Origin: Atopsyche davidsoni
Taxonomy: Eukaryota > Arthropoda > Insecta > Trichoptera > Hydrobiosidae
NCBI GenBank assembly: GCA_022113835.1
Contig: JAILWY010000012.1
Location: forward strand, 12,090,001 to 12,154,000
Direction: 5' to 3'
Length of the DNA: 64,000 nt
Shown here one piece after another: positions 1-12,599 of this stretch (its first letter is position 1; every line of letters starts with the position of its first letter). The position numbers and the translations under genes are program-made. A model generated the notes under the pieces. It was not told the origin of the DNA. It did no database searches and saw only the letters and a list, made by a program, of their open reading frames with translations.

Positions 1-1510
1 TGTGCTGTAAAAATACTTTTGTGCAATTAAACTTGTTTTTAGATAATTTTATATTGTATTTATCAAAAATGTTTTTCTTCAAGTAGGTAAGTAAAAAAAA
101 TTCTCTTAAAAAACATGTAGATACACTTATAGAATAAGTTGCAATAACCGTTTTTTAAAGTCATACTATCATGGTTGTAAAATAATACGCGTCATATATT
201 TCTTTTAACGTTTCACCTTAAGGTGTTAGTGTTATGTATCGGCATTTGGAAGTATCTTAAAGTTAGAATTTTACGCCGTTGCCGTCAAAGGAAATGACTC
301 ATAAAAAGTCTTTGATTTCTTTTTAAAGCGAAAGAAAAAGGAACCTGGCTATCTTTTCCGGTAGCAAAAAGGCAAAGGCGGAAGATGATAAAAAAAAACC
401 TCGAAGTTTCTATTTATCTCCAATATACTCTCAATTAAATTGCTCCTGCAAAGTTATGCGAGGACAGACATTCAAGTTAATAATTCAGGAACATATAAAA
501 GCTTCATGAGATTCTAACAATGCTCTCGGAGTATCCGGACTGTTCGCGAGACTCTACCGAGCACTTATCGGCTGTTTCCACAGTGAGGCAACTTCGGTGC
601 TTGGAATCCTATAGAGTTGCTACTCTCTCAAAGCGGGAAGATTTGTTTCCACGCGTGGAAACACTAAGACCAAAGAAGGAAAAGGCTTTTGCTCAAATGG
701 CATCAAAGACACCTTTAGAAATTCAAGCGTAAAAACAGACGTGTCAAAAAGTCACAAGTAGTCAAATCCCTAAATTCGATATTAAAGAAACTTGCCATTA
801 AAAATATGTATATTTAAATTATCTGGAATCGCTATTAAAACATCTTAATAGAAACGAATGTAACTACAGCTTTAAATAAGAGAAGTCAAATAAAACCAGG
901 CTTCCACACAGCTCTGGCTAGAGTAAGACTTGAATTAGTTTGGTTATAGAAGCTTTACTCAGAGAGGTCGTAGCTGTTAGCTTTCGTTCTTGATTTGTCT
1001 GCTCAGAATTATTCGAGGTTAAGTAGCTTAGATAGGAATACGAGTGGAGAGGAACGAATTCTCGCTAAAGGCGTTTCTGTAAACATTGTCTTAAGACTGA
1101 CTGATGAGATGTGGTTTATCAAATAAACCCTGAAAGAGCAAATTTAAAACAAGTGTTCGTAAAAAAGTAGCACCGCTTACAAATAATTTTTATACTTGAT
1201 AGTGTTTTAAATAAGCCATTTGTTTATTTCATATTTACATATAAAAAACCAGGGTACTAAACGCGATAAAAAAAAAAAAAAAAAAAAACAGATTTTTTTT
1301 AAATAGAATTGAAAAACAACCGATACGAAAAAAACACACGCCGTTTTAATTCAGTCTTTTCAACTTTATCTGCAAAATAAGATAGATATGATTTTTTCAA
1401 TTTTTAACAGGATGCATAGCAAATTTTTTACAATAGTTTTTTTAATGAAATATTACTGAAGTTTTTCATTAAAAGTTTGCTATGGGGAGTTTGTCATGGA
1501 TAGCGGTTAC
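1..1510. other. AT-rich non-coding stretch
   Basis: No supportable gene. A 70-codon open frame on the plus strand at 520-732 has no recognised domain, no flanking splice pattern I trust and no homologue I can name. A 21-base poly(A) tract lies at 1268-1288. If the minus-strand gene whose first coding exon is at 1511-1704 is real, this stretch is the beginning of its next intron; I looked for a following exon on the minus strand and saw none. Confidence 0.6.
644..663. repeat. 20-bp perfect palindrome centred on ACGCGT
   Basis: The sequence reads identically on both strands: TGTTTCCACG followed by CGTGGAAACA. It lies in a moderately GC-rich patch (about 520-700) within AT-rich DNA. A dimeric transcription-factor site is possible, but I cannot assign a factor. 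A chance palindrome of this length is unlikely at any given place, though less so over 64 kb. Confidence 0.6.
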
Positions 1511-1704
1511 CTTGCTTCTCCAGCATGACGCTCTTGGCTGGCACGACCGGCCTCAGCAACGCCAGGAAGATGGCGACCACCACGGCCCGAGGAAGGGCCA
1601 TCCTGGAAAGGGGCACCGGCCCGGATCTCACTCCTGCGTCCCTCGCTGCATGTCCCCTCGGCCGCAGGAATTCACGTCTCAAGTGTGTTGCGACTGAAGA
1701 CCAT
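1511..1704 (-). CDS. 5' coding exon encoding a signal peptide; gene continues left of the window
   Basis: Seen: on the minus strand a pyrimidine-rich tract ending TTTGCAG precedes base 1704. The exon then runs through about 103 nt of 5' UTR, which contains a short upstream ATG frame starting at 1704, to an ATG at 1601-1599. Translation from there gives 30 codons plus one base. It starts MALPR, has the hydrophobic core VVVAIFLALL, then small residues (PVVPA) suited to signal peptidase, then KSVMLEKQ. The exon ends CAAG followed by GTAACC, a plausible donor, so the intron is phase 1. The exon is GC-rich against an AT-rich surround, as expected for coding sequence. Known: phase-1 introns just after the signal peptide are common in secreted and cell-surface receptor genes (Ig, LRR, EGF families). 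Inference: this is the first coding exon of a secreted or type-I membrane protein. Too little of the mature chain is present to name the family. The open frame continues upstream to 1745 only by running through the acceptor; the ATG at 1601 is preferred because the signal peptide begins there. Confidence 0.62.
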
Positions 1705-2714
1705 CTGCAAAGATAAAAATTGATAATTGTCTGCAACAATCTCATAGTAAAATATTTGTAACATCAACCTTTCAATTCATATATATATATGCAAAATAAA
1801 TTAATACTTTTTAAATTTGTTTTTTAGACGCATAAAATAGAATATATTAGAAGAACTGTTTAAAAAGTGTCTTACTGAAATTGAATTATGCGAGTGTGAG
1901 AAAATTCAATTGTACTAAAAAGTAATGCCAAACTCGCCGATCTCATAAACTTAATAATGAAGTATATTTGAGTATCAGGAGAATATACCGTCACAGGCGA
2001 ATACACAAGAGAGCCTTGTCAACCCGAGCGAACCAGTGACAACCGTATAGTCGTCAGGGCAATGGAATGGAAAACCATTGGCTAACAAATCTGGCGTGCT
2101 GTAGACGTGCCCCGGGCCTATATGTGCTCCCGATACGTCGTCTGTATAAATAGTTGATCCTTATACGATTTAAAGAGATAGTGCAAATATAATATATGGA
2201 AATAATTTTGGAGTTTATAAGGTCTAGGACATTCACGTCAATTGAACTGTTTTCGTTTTGGGTGGAATGAATATTGGATGACGTATATTTTTTTGAATAC
2301 TCAAATAATTTTACTGTTGGGTCATATATGAATATTTTATTTTTATATTTTTAAGAATAACCTTAAAAACGACCAAGACCATTTATATTATCATAAAATT
2401 TCAACTAGAAGTAAATGAATTAGCACTAGTGAAATTCTGACTCCAATTCTATTATGAATAAAAGTTTTCGTCTAAAAACTTCTTACTTTGTGTTTATGTC
2501 ATTTAAAAGTTTAAGTATGTTGCATTTAATCAAGATATACAGTTGTTTCTAGGTGGTTTAAAATAAAACCTAGTAATTTATTTACTAACTAAAAGTAATA
2601 TGAATTTTTACCTTTTCAATGATAGTATTATTAACATATCAATGGTTCTCATATTAGGCAGCAGCAATACGCTGATCTTTACTGTGAATAAAAAACTGCG
2701 AGAATCCGAGAACC
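1705..2714. other. AT-rich stretch with one balanced-composition island (about 1960-2170)
   Basis: No coding region recognised. The 1960-2170 part has mixed composition (for example CCCGGGCC near 2110) and ends near TATAAATAG at about 2146. It could be a regulatory element. The rest is A/T-rich with small (TA)n runs near 1780. Confidence 0.4.
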
Positions 2715-2722
2715 CACTACAC

Positions 2723-3585
2723 CAGTGGTCCCCAACTCTATGCCCGCGAGCACCATGGCGCCCGTCGACTGTTTTACGTGTGCCCGCTGATGTGCAACCA
2801 TGATAAAAACTTTACAATAAAATTATACGAAAAAAATAATAATCGTAATATTGTAAAAATAATAATTCTTTCCAGAAAATCATATATATAAGCCTGTTGA
2901 AATAGCATCTAATGAGTGTAGTTTGGTTTGTCTTCGTCTCTGTAATGGAAAAGTTGCTGAATAAATATAAATCTGATATTTTTGCGGTAGTACAAGTGAG
3001 GAGAAGGCTATGTGAAAGTGTCCCTGATATTTTTGCGTTGATAAAAGCGAGGAGAAAGCTATTTGAAAGTGTCAAACATATTTCCATTCTTGTAAAGAGC
3101 AGCATACAAAATTGAATCGTTTTTCGGTTCTGCTAATCATTACTTTTAACAATAAATATATAATCAATGTACAAATCTTGACTTACAGATGAACATATTG
3201 ATGATTTTAAAAATCAGTCAATAAAGACATTAAAATTAAAATTTAATATTGTTGGTGCATTAAAATCTTAATAAACTTCGCCTGAACCCTAAATGATATT
3301 TTGCAATTTTTAGCTATAGATGTACATTTTAATGTTGTTTTTAAAAGTAATAATTCGTTGCATTTTTTCTCCAATTTGACATTCAAATTATTTATTTGAC
3401 ATTAAAATTTAAAGAACAATTTTTCTATTTTATAAATATATTTTTGGAATTAAATACTTTTTGTGCATTGTATGTATTATTGACTATGTCCAACTATAAA
3501 TATACCTATAAAAATATATGGTACCCGCCAGCCGACCGGCAATTCTAAAATGTGCTCTTGGGTGCAAAAAGGTTGAGGACCCTTG
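2723..3585. mobile_element. Non-autonomous hAT-family DNA transposon with intact target duplication
   Basis: Seen: the left end reads CAGTGGTCCCCAAC and the right end, reverse-complemented, reads CAAGGGTCCTCAAC (11 of 14 identical). Immediately outside lie perfect 8-bp direct repeats CACTACAC at 2715-2722 and 3586-3593. Known: 8-bp target duplications and CAGNGGTNCNCAAC-type ends define hAT transposons (Charlie/Tip100-like). The 863-bp interior has no transposase; its longest frame is 67 codons (2912-3115) without a hAT dimerisation domain or zinc finger. The subterminal parts are GC-rich (GCCCGCGAGC on the left, GCCAGCCGACCGGC on the right), while the middle is AT-rich. It would need a transposase supplied in trans. 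Confidence 0.9.
2973..3074 (+). repeat. Two tandem 51-bp units inside the hAT element
   Basis: Two adjacent copies start with CTGATATTTTTGCG at 2973 and 3024 and end in GAAAGTGTC. The period is 51 bp, a multiple of three, so both stay in one open frame (2912-3115), giving a 17-residue repeat with the similar pieces DIFAVVQVRRRLCESV and DIFALIKARRKLFESV. This may be a relic of a duplicated piece of coding sequence, or simple expansion within a non-coding filler. Confidence 0.7.
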
Positions 3586-3593
3586 CACTACAC

Positions 3594-6559
3594 TATTTAT
3601 TCTATTAAAATCATAAACATGTTTATATGCTCAGTGAGAAGGTCACCAAAGCACCTGAAGAAGAAGACTCAATGGTTTTAACGCGTATCGCAATATTGAA
3701 TTCGGGAAGTGTTTCGTAAACAACAAAAGTGAACAGAGTCCGAATACCCGTGCCACTTTAGCGTAATCTATTTATAAGTTTATTCATGAGCGGCACTTTT
3801 CGGCTATTGTTTGGTGCCGTAACGCATTTTGGCACTATTTACATTAAAGGTACGCGAAAGCGAAACGTTTAATTTACATATTCGTTAGCCTGCACCGCAT
3901 GCCTGTATATAACGTATTACACTTTTAAACGAAGTCCTTTTTCCACGGTACGGTGATAAAATTTAATTATGTTTACCGGGTGACGCCAAACAAGAGGACT
4001 GCACGAAGTATTTTTTTATTTATAAATTTCTGTTTTTCGTAGTCGGACTGTGCGTGATTGATTGAAAAGTGGTAATGAAAATGGTATTTCAAATAACTTT
4101 TTTAATCAAAAAATAATGTACTCTGTAGCGTGTGCTCGCGAAATAACCCTTTTGTTTGATTTTTTAATAGCATGACTATTTTAAATGAGTTCATTCATAA
4201 TATATATTTTTATCGATCAAATCTTTCAATAAGCTAACTATTACTTTTCCGTTTAAGTATTCGACATTGTTATGAGCACTTTTGATTAAGAAATTACTAA
4301 AAAAATATTTGTTTAATTAACACAATGGAAATAAACGAACAAAAAAATCTTTATAAAAAAACCTTTTATAAAACATCAAAATGACATAAAAGTGTGTAAA
4401 AGAATTAGCCAAATAATTTATAAACATAAACAACCCTTTTCCGCCAAGAAGTTTTTATCTTTAATTTTAAACATTATTTAAATCTCTCACTATATCTCAA
4501 GTGCTGTAAAGGGGCATTTACATAAGACACGCCTTTATAATATCTTTTTTTGGATCCTCAGAGAGGTCGCCTTATTTCGCAGACAGTGATAACCGAAATA
4601 TGTCCCTATACCAAGAATGCTGCAACCAACAGCAGTAAAAAAATTCGCAAAAGAAAATATATTGATCCTGCTCAGATTTTATTGATTTTAAAAAATATAC
4701 TTAGAGTCCATCTTTATTGAGGCTTAACTTCTTATGCTGTGTTTCACACTTTTCAAGATGTAGTTTGACAGATGTCAATTTGTTTCGTTTCAGTAAAAAA
4801 ATACAGAAAAGAAATCCCAAATTTTGTTTCTACTCAAAATATACAATATTCTTCCAATTGAATTTCTACACAATAAATCAATTTTTGTTACGGCATTCTC
4901 ACACTTCTAAAATCATAAATGTTTGCTATTTATTTTGATAGTCATTACTGGTTTAATTTATAGTACTTTATATTTAAATAAATAGATAAATATAATTATT
5001 TATATTTTTTAAATGCTATGTATAAACAGTTCATTGAGCACTATAAACGAATGATATTAAAAAGATGCAGTCAAATGTTTTAATACGAAAATGGTTTCAG
5101 GTAGAAGATCACTAAAATATTCATATAAATTTCCTAATAACAAAATTCTAAACTTTCTATTTAATCTGATAAACAATGATGTGAAAAATTTGCAAACATC
5201 ATAAAAACCTACTACAGACCAAATTTCCTTTCTTTCGGTTCAAAAAACAAAATACAAATAAAATAAGTTGATCAAAACCGGGCCTAATATAATCTGAGGG
5301 TGTGGGGGAAAAAAATGGGGGAAAGACTCGACTCCCTTCTCTAAATTTCCATAAACGAAAATTCTATTTTTTCAAGATTACAAGATTTTTCTCAATGAAA
5401 TTGTTTTCTCCCCTGCAGAGACGAGGGTTTATGACTATGATGAATGGATTTCGGTCTCGTAATCGGCAGACACTTGGAGTTAATGGTGTAATATCGAGAC
5501 GGCTCCAGAAATTTTTGGTCTAAATTTCGAATAACGACATCATCATGTCTGTTTTTAAATTGATAGATAGTTTTTGTAATTTGGTTTTGTATATTCTCAT
5601 GCAAGAAATTCATCTGCCAAAATATCAAATAAAATACTTTCACCTATATCAATGACACACTCTCTATTTTTTCCACTTTTCTACTCAGTCGGAGGTAGTA
5701 GTATAATTTGTCTGACAAAGCCCATTAAATATTAAAGTGATACCACATAAAAATGCTTGTAATCTTGTATCTACAAAGGTGCTCATATTTTACTACTTCC
5801 TTAATCCAAATATTCTTTCTACTTTGAGTTGAGTTTACTTTATCTATCAATTTGTTGAAAAATATATTATTAGAATTATATTATATTTTATACAATATTA
5901 ATAAAATAGGGTTTTTAACAAATTCGTTCTCTGGTTATTTTATTATTGTTAATGATGTGAGATATAAGAGTAATTCAAAATTCTATCTATAATTTAACAA
6001 TGAAAGCTTCTGTTTCCTTTTATTAAAAATATCTCAAAGTAACAAGATAAGCTTGTTGGTTCCTTTTTTGTTAACGTGCTTATGTAAAATTTAAAGTGTA
6101 TCTTTGAAAATTTGTTGCCCTGTAAACTAATTCTCGACAAAAGTAAATCTTTCTTTTGGCGGATACTTGATATAATGTTGGCATTCAAAACATAGAATTA
6201 TTACACTCTGTTTTCAGAAGCCTTTATACAACGAATATTGGAAAATAAAACCCACGAGGCAAAGCGGATGAACGCTAGAACTAGGCGCTCAAACGTATCC
6301 GGTTTAATAAAATATTAAATAAAGACCGACAAGATGTTATTTTTTCATTACTAAACGCAAAAAAAACTTCCAAAATAATTTTATAAGTATAAAATAATAC
6401 AACGAAAATTGAAGCAAGGGTATAAAATATTCCTACCGAGAAGTGATGTAATGTTGAAATTTCAAAGAGCATGTTTGCCACTTTATTGTTTCATGAAAAT
6501 GAAAACCCCTCGCCCCCGTACAACTGAGTACACTTATCACAAAATCAACTTAATTAAAA
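3594..6559. other. AT-rich non-coding stretch with a short SINE-like tail and small islands
   Basis: Holds a repeat tail at 3631-3667 (AAGGTCACC...GAAGAAGAAG, related to copies at 13.0, 47.7 and 49.9 kb). A balanced island at about 3680-3990 contains TTTATAAGTTTATTCATGAG and two similar segments, GGTGCCGTAACGC and TTTTGGCAC. Smaller patches lie near 4540-4640 and 5400-5520. Open frames of 60-85 codons here are AT-rich, lack recognisable domains and are treated as chance. Confidence 0.45.
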
Positions 6560-6830
6560 TTTAGCTTCTAGGAGCGGGCACTAGGTCGGCCCGACGCACC
6601 CCGCGAAGGGCGCTCGCGAAAAACCCGTCCTGAGGGAGGCTCGTATTTCAGGCAGGAGGGACGGAAGCATCTTCACGGCCGTTCATTGAATATAGACAAA
6701 GAGCGAACCGAATAAATGCCAGCTATTGTTGCCGGAATCCCTTATTCGCGTATTTTATGTGGCGGCAGCGCTGGTTGGAGTCGTGACATAATACAAGACT
6801 GAAAAACGACCGCGAATGCGAGTTTAAATT
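6560..6830. promoter_or_regulatory. Candidate conserved regulatory island
   Basis: A sharply bounded block of balanced to GC-rich sequence (GGCCCGACGCACCCCGCG near 6590) between AT-rich flanks. It has no open frame with recognisable protein features. It contains TTTATG and TGACATAATAC motifs near 6755-6795 that could bind homeodomain or bZIP proteins. Assigned only from composition and motif content. Confidence 0.3.
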
Positions 6831-9800
6831 ATTCCTTTTGTGAGTGTTATTTGTAAGAAAGGTGTGAATATAAGCTAATTTGATTTTCCGGAAAATTTTT
6901 GAATTTTTTTTTTCGCGTTCGCATCTTTTCTCGTAGTGCTGGAATGGAAAGGATTTCAGTAGCAATGATATTAGTAATTTGGCATATGGATTTCGAATCA
7001 ATATTACAAGTAGAAAACAATAAATTATTTTAATAGTATGGAAAATTATGTATAAAAAAAAATGACAAATACATATTAATTAATTGCCTTTTATTGCAAT
7101 TTAAAATATTATTATTATAAAACATTTGTCTTACGGTTTATTAACTACGCATACTTTATTTTTTAAATTAAAATACATATTTAAATGTTTAGTGATAAAT
7201 AAATTAAAATTATTGTTGGATGTTTCGATTTTGAACTCTCGTTGCTTCAATTCAAGAAATTATATTTCAAAACACTTTGAAGACAAAGCAAATTTATCCT
7301 TTGCGTATATATTAAACAAGAATATTAAAAAAATAATACTATTCTTCGCTAATATTATTTGGTATAATTTGTATTATTTAATACGCTGCATGTAGATTTT
7401 TTATAAAAACCTTTTAAGGTATTTACACTATCGACATACTACATGTTCAATGTTCAGGCACGTATCAAAAGGACAGTTGCAGTATGAGCAAGGGGTCTAT
7501 AATAATAACTCTCGACGGGTCTTTTTTTAATACAAATAGGTCTTTTATTGAATAATAATATTTCATGTATACAGTTCCGAAATTGTGTATAGTCTTTCAA
7601 GTTCCATTACAAGGATATTTAAAGGTAGCTCGTCATGTAGGTTGAGAATCGCCGCACACCCTGCAGACATTTTATTTGCGATCGATCGCGTCCCTTGTGT
7701 CTGAATAAACAATGGGTGTGACGCGCGAGTACGTAAATGGTGCGTGTGATTGTTTTTCTCGATTATACTTGGAAAGTCAACATAGACTTTAAAACTACAA
7801 GATTTATATTATTTAATTAAAACTAAAACTCGATTTGGAAGAAAAGTTATAAATGTAAAAGTTTTGTAAAAGTAAATTAAGAGCATATAACAAATGCAGT
7901 GAAGTTTGCTTTTATTGCAATTAATTTGAACATATAAATATTGCAGTAAAGTATGTTTAATTTTGAATTATTTTTAATATAGAAAATATGATAATTGCAG
8001 TGAAATTTGTTATGTTATGATCAATTTTAAATTTAAATTTGTAAACATAAAACAAATGCAGTCAATTTTTTGTTGTTATTTAAAACATAAAATAAATTTG
8101 TTTTGCTTGTAATATTTTAAAGTTTATATTTAAAAAAATAGTCCCATTATAAGCCGCAAGTCACAGTTCGTGCAGTTTTTTCAAAATTGCCTTTTAATTC
8201 AATAATTTTCATTACACATTATATATATGCTATCTTAATGTTTATTCTGCTAGATTTTTTGTAAACTTAATTATAAGCAAAATTAAAATTTGGAAAGCTG
8301 TATTGTTTCTAGTACGCTTAGCTTTTAAACGAGTTTTTAAACAACAAAATAGGTCCAACTTTTAAACAACAACAGTTCCGGCTCGGGGTAATGGTATCTC
8401 TGCATAAATTAAATTTATATCAGAACCCATGAAATAAAAACGCCAGAAAACTTCCATTAGATATTAACAAACTATTTGAGGGTTCTCTTCAGTAATATCA
8501 CTCAGCACGAGAACTAAAACGTAAATAAAAATAAATCCCCGCAAAGAAAAAGCTCAAGACGAAGAAAGTCGCATGGAAATAGTTGATCCAACTTTGATAC
8601 TAATGGGAAGGGCGGAAACTTTTCGACAGGCTTGCGTGCTTTTGTAAGTGTCGAAGGCTCTCATAGGGCGTATATGTTTGTTTTTACTAAATACCTCCAT
8701 ATATATCCCATTGTCTACCCATAGAAGACACCGTTTCGCGAAAGACAGTGAAAAGTTTTTTTTTGTTTATGTTTGGATCCCATGCTCACAAATACTTGTT
8801 TGTTAGCTTATTTAGTTGAGTTTATTAAATAGCCTCTTACGTGATTAGTATTGATTGGATAGATTGTGTAATTTAATTAAATTATTTACTAGTTTTCTGT
8901 TTATAAAAGTTTGCGGTTTGAGGTTTAAGGAATAAAAAATAATATTTTATTTCCAGTTTATAATATTATAATAAATTTTTATTTATAAGTAACAACACAG
9001 AGTTCCAAATATTGACGCATTATTTTATTTAATCTAGTATATCGTTAGTTATGGTCAAAACGAAACTTTTATTACACCAACTTACTAAATACTTTAATGA
9101 ATGCATGGTTATTTATTTGTTTAGTCCTTGGTTTAATAAATTAACGTGTTTGAGTTCAATTACAATACTTAATTTATTAATCAGTTTTCAATAAGTATTT
9201 TAAAGTGTTTATTTAGGAATAATCACACAGACACAAGGTTATTGTAACAAAACATCAGCTTTGTGTATTTTTCAGAAAAAGGCTGTTTCAAATATTATTC
9301 ACACTAAAAATATAATGGTTAAATCACTGCAATTTAAAGTATTGAACCATAGTGAAATCATACTTGATGAATTTGAAAATGTTAAAAATTAAACTTTAAT
9401 AAAAATTATTTTATATTTTTTATATAATAAAGTTCAGTAATATAAATTAAGCTATATTCAAACTATTTGCGTAGATTTGACTAAGGATAGCATTCCGAGC
9501 TGCAGTATTTGCGTGGTTACCGAACCAATATGGAAGAGCAATATTGCAATATATGTCACATAAGCGCTTCAATTCTTACAGGCTTGGCCGAGACCTCAGC
9601 GTTATTGGGTAAAATTCACACGAGCTGTTTTATATATCGGAATTGTTTATGCTACTCACTATATCACTTATAAGTTTACTAACTTAACCAAATTTATTTA
9701 TAAAAAAATTTAGTTCCTTGATCCCAATATTAGGTATGAGATTTATTCCACATTACAGTAAAATTAGATCAATTTAGACATCGATCTGTATCGTAATATT

Positions 9801-11639
9801 TGTAATTAAACGCAAGCTTAATCAAAAAAATGAACAATTTGCACCAATAATAACATATAAAAAGTATAACTTCTTTTTCAAATGCCTCTTCTCTTGTTGA
9901 CTGTCACTGAACATATATTTATGCTGTGTTTAATGTTGTTAGTCCCCAGGTCTTTCTATACCTTTTTTCCCCTATGACGATTAATACATATATCAAAGTT
10001 TCTTTATAGCAATTTTTGATAAAGAAAATTGATCAATTGAAAACGTATTTTTAATATTTAATAATGTAATTGCATTTTAATTTGCATAAATAAAATATAA
10101 CGTGAACGTTTTCCTTTGTTACATTGCATGTAATAAGAAATAATTTGGTTATTAGCAATTCTGATTTATTATATACCGGTTAGTTTATAATGTAATATTT
10201 TTATTTGAGAAATCAATAATCTGCAAGAAAACTTTACTTGGTTTTTAAAGAAACATTTATTGTCATTGTTTATTTCAGTTATATAAAAGTTGATGAATGC
10301 ATTAAATAAATTGAATATTTACTTGTTAGATAAAAAATAATATCGAAGTGCAGGTTTGTTCTGTGGTAAGTTAACTTCTCTCTGCCCTGGTAGAGTGTGT
10401 ACTGTGTTATTGTTACTCATGCTACCGCTAAATATATCATAAGGGTGGTTGTCGTGGGAATGATTTACAGAGGTTCATGTACTGAAACAATTAAAATGTT
10501 TCAAAGGCTGGATATTGAATTTATTAGTCGGCCGCAAAAAGCCTATTTTCTGATCGGTAATGTATTAGATATGAAAACAATGGCACGAATTTGAATATAT
10601 CATAATATTTTTATGATAAATTGACTGTCGCGTTGGAACATTCTGCTATAATAAAGGAATTTATGGTTGTACTGTAGCGTAAAATATGAGCATAAATTAG
10701 AATGCGAAATAACTTAAATTGTAATTAATTTAACAGTACTGATCATTCAATCCTTTGAAATAATGTCTTATTTTGCAACTACCGGGTATTTATAAATATA
10801 CTTGTAAAAATTATAACATAAATATTATTTATTTAATTTAAATTATCTATTTTGGCAATATATACAAACAGCAAAAATATTTGTTTCTTTAATGTTTATA
10901 AAGCTGAATTTTTTTTGAAAGTGATATAAGAAATATATATTTTTTATGTCACTTATTTCTCGCCAGTCTACTGATATATTGTGATACAACATGCGCGTGA
11001 CGTTAATTTTATTTTTGTATAAACATGAGGAATATGATTGTAATTATTAAGTTTATGGAAATGAGACTATTTACTTGGCATGTCAAAGTTACTGGTCACA
11101 AGAATATAAATAATATAAATTCGCTGAAAATGTACTTAAAAAAAAAATACTGTAAGTAATTACCAAGATTAAGTACCCAATTACATATTTTTATCAAAAA
11201 AATTGCATATCGATGCCAATTTGTTTCGTCTGCTATGAATACCATGATTCTTTCATACTGTAATAAAACTGAATATCAATGTCTTTGAATCCCAGTTAAT
11301 TGAATATTTAAAAGTAGTAACAACCAACATTATTTAAGTTAGTGATTTAAAAAACTACTATCACTTGAATGTTTATTGATTAAGATGACATTTTCTTTTT
11401 ATTTGAGCTATAAATTCTTTTGAAATTTGTGATTTTCAAAATGTAGCTAAATTGCTATACAAATTTATCATTTAAAAAAATAATAATCAGTATTGGTAAC
11501 AAATTATATTGCGACCATTTTACATGGTTGTAATATAATTGAATGAGCTCAAATTGTAATTGAACATTGAAGCAATATTTGACGTTAAATACGAAGATAT
11601 CTATTTCAATTTACGAGTAGTCACTTACATCATAGAGAG
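6831..11639. other. AT-rich non-coding stretch with scattered small islands
   Basis: No gene recognised. Islands of mixed composition lie at about 7620-7760 (with ACAATGG, a Sox-type site, and GATCGATCGCG), 8370-8770, 9480-9640 and 10370-10560. The last includes a 65-codon open frame without domain signatures. A degenerate tandem array lies at 7885-8090. The rest is A/T-rich with short homopolymers. Confidence 0.45.
7885..8090 (+). repeat. Degenerate tandem array of TGCAGTGAAGTTTG-type units
   Basis: Four similar segments begin with the TGCAGT core at about 7895, 7942, 7996 and 8057 (ATGCAGTGAAGTTTG, TTGCAGTAAAGTATG, TTGCAGTGAAATTTG, ATGCAGTCAATTTTT). Each is preceded by an A/T-rich stretch containing AACATA or ACAAA. 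Spacings are 47, 54 and 61 bp. This looks like an old, decayed minisatellite. Confidence 0.5.
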
Positions 11640-12210
11640 TTGTTTCGAGGAGGATTGTCGGGGGTCTGAGAAAGCCTCATAAAAAACACGAAAACGAAAC
11701 GAAATTTCCGCTCGGCACAGACCCGCCGAGATAACTTACAATCATGCAGTACGATAATGTTTCAAAACAAGTCGAAATATTACACGCCGCCCAGAATAAA
11801 CATATAAACGATTTTTTCCCTCGCAAACTACGTGGCAAGAATCCGAAGGAGGAGGACGAACCGAAATTTGCATGCCTTTTGCCAGCGGCGGCCATAAAAA
11901 GATAAAATGAGAATTATGAGCCGCGGCCGCCGCCCCGGGGCGAGTGTTTACCTTTCCTCTGCAGCGCAGATATGGATCTCTACAGGAATAAATTGAAAGT
12001 TACCGGGCGCCCGCTCTGTACGCCGCCACGAGCCGCACTGACAGCCGCTGATTCACGATAACGGCTTTATTAGGAAATGCGGCTGGAAAATCATCATCCC
12101 GAGTGGTGGGGCTGATTTCAACTATTCGACTTTTCTACCATTGATCGGACGAAAGGAGGCTTCTCGAAATATCGTCCTTTGAGCAAAACGCTGACGCTTA
12201 GGTATTCGAT
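11640..12210. promoter_or_regulatory. Large candidate enhancer-like island
   Basis: About 570 bp of balanced to GC-rich sequence, among the longest islands in the window. It contains a perfect POU octamer ATTTGCAT (11866-11873), GGCCATAAAAAG (an Abd-B/Caudal-like TTTATGGCC on the other strand), several GATAA sites, and the GC block CGCGGCCGCCGCCCCGGGG near 11922. The 72-codon minus-strand frame inside (11677-11895) has no protein family features. Nothing supports an exon, and the motif mix suits a developmental enhancer; this is inferred from sequence only. Confidence 0.35.
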
Positions 12211-12599
12211 TTGCTTCCAGATATACGTATCTACATGATTTTTACGTTATTCAGATTTGAGGCCAAACTTTTATATTTTCTATTAGCATATTAGCTCAAT
12301 GATAAAAATATGAATATTATAAGTAGTTTATTTACATATTTTAGGATGATTTCAATGTTTAAGTAAATAGATTTTTAAACTTTGAAATATAAGCATATTT
12401 TAAGATATACATACAAATGTTAGAATGTTGATAAAAATTAAATTAAATTTTATTCGAATTTCATACGAAATCGGATATCAGTAGACTGAAGCATATTTTC
12501 CGCAATACATACGATGTATCAGACTAAAGCTCTGTGTTTGAACTCCGGGGCTATGGTCAAAACGATTACTCTACATTAACCTCACAACAAAATAAGTAC

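Noticed and set aside
1268..1288. Poly(A) run as a retrotransposon tail
   Set aside because: No retroelement sequence or target duplication recognised upstream; homopolymers are common in this AT-rich DNA.
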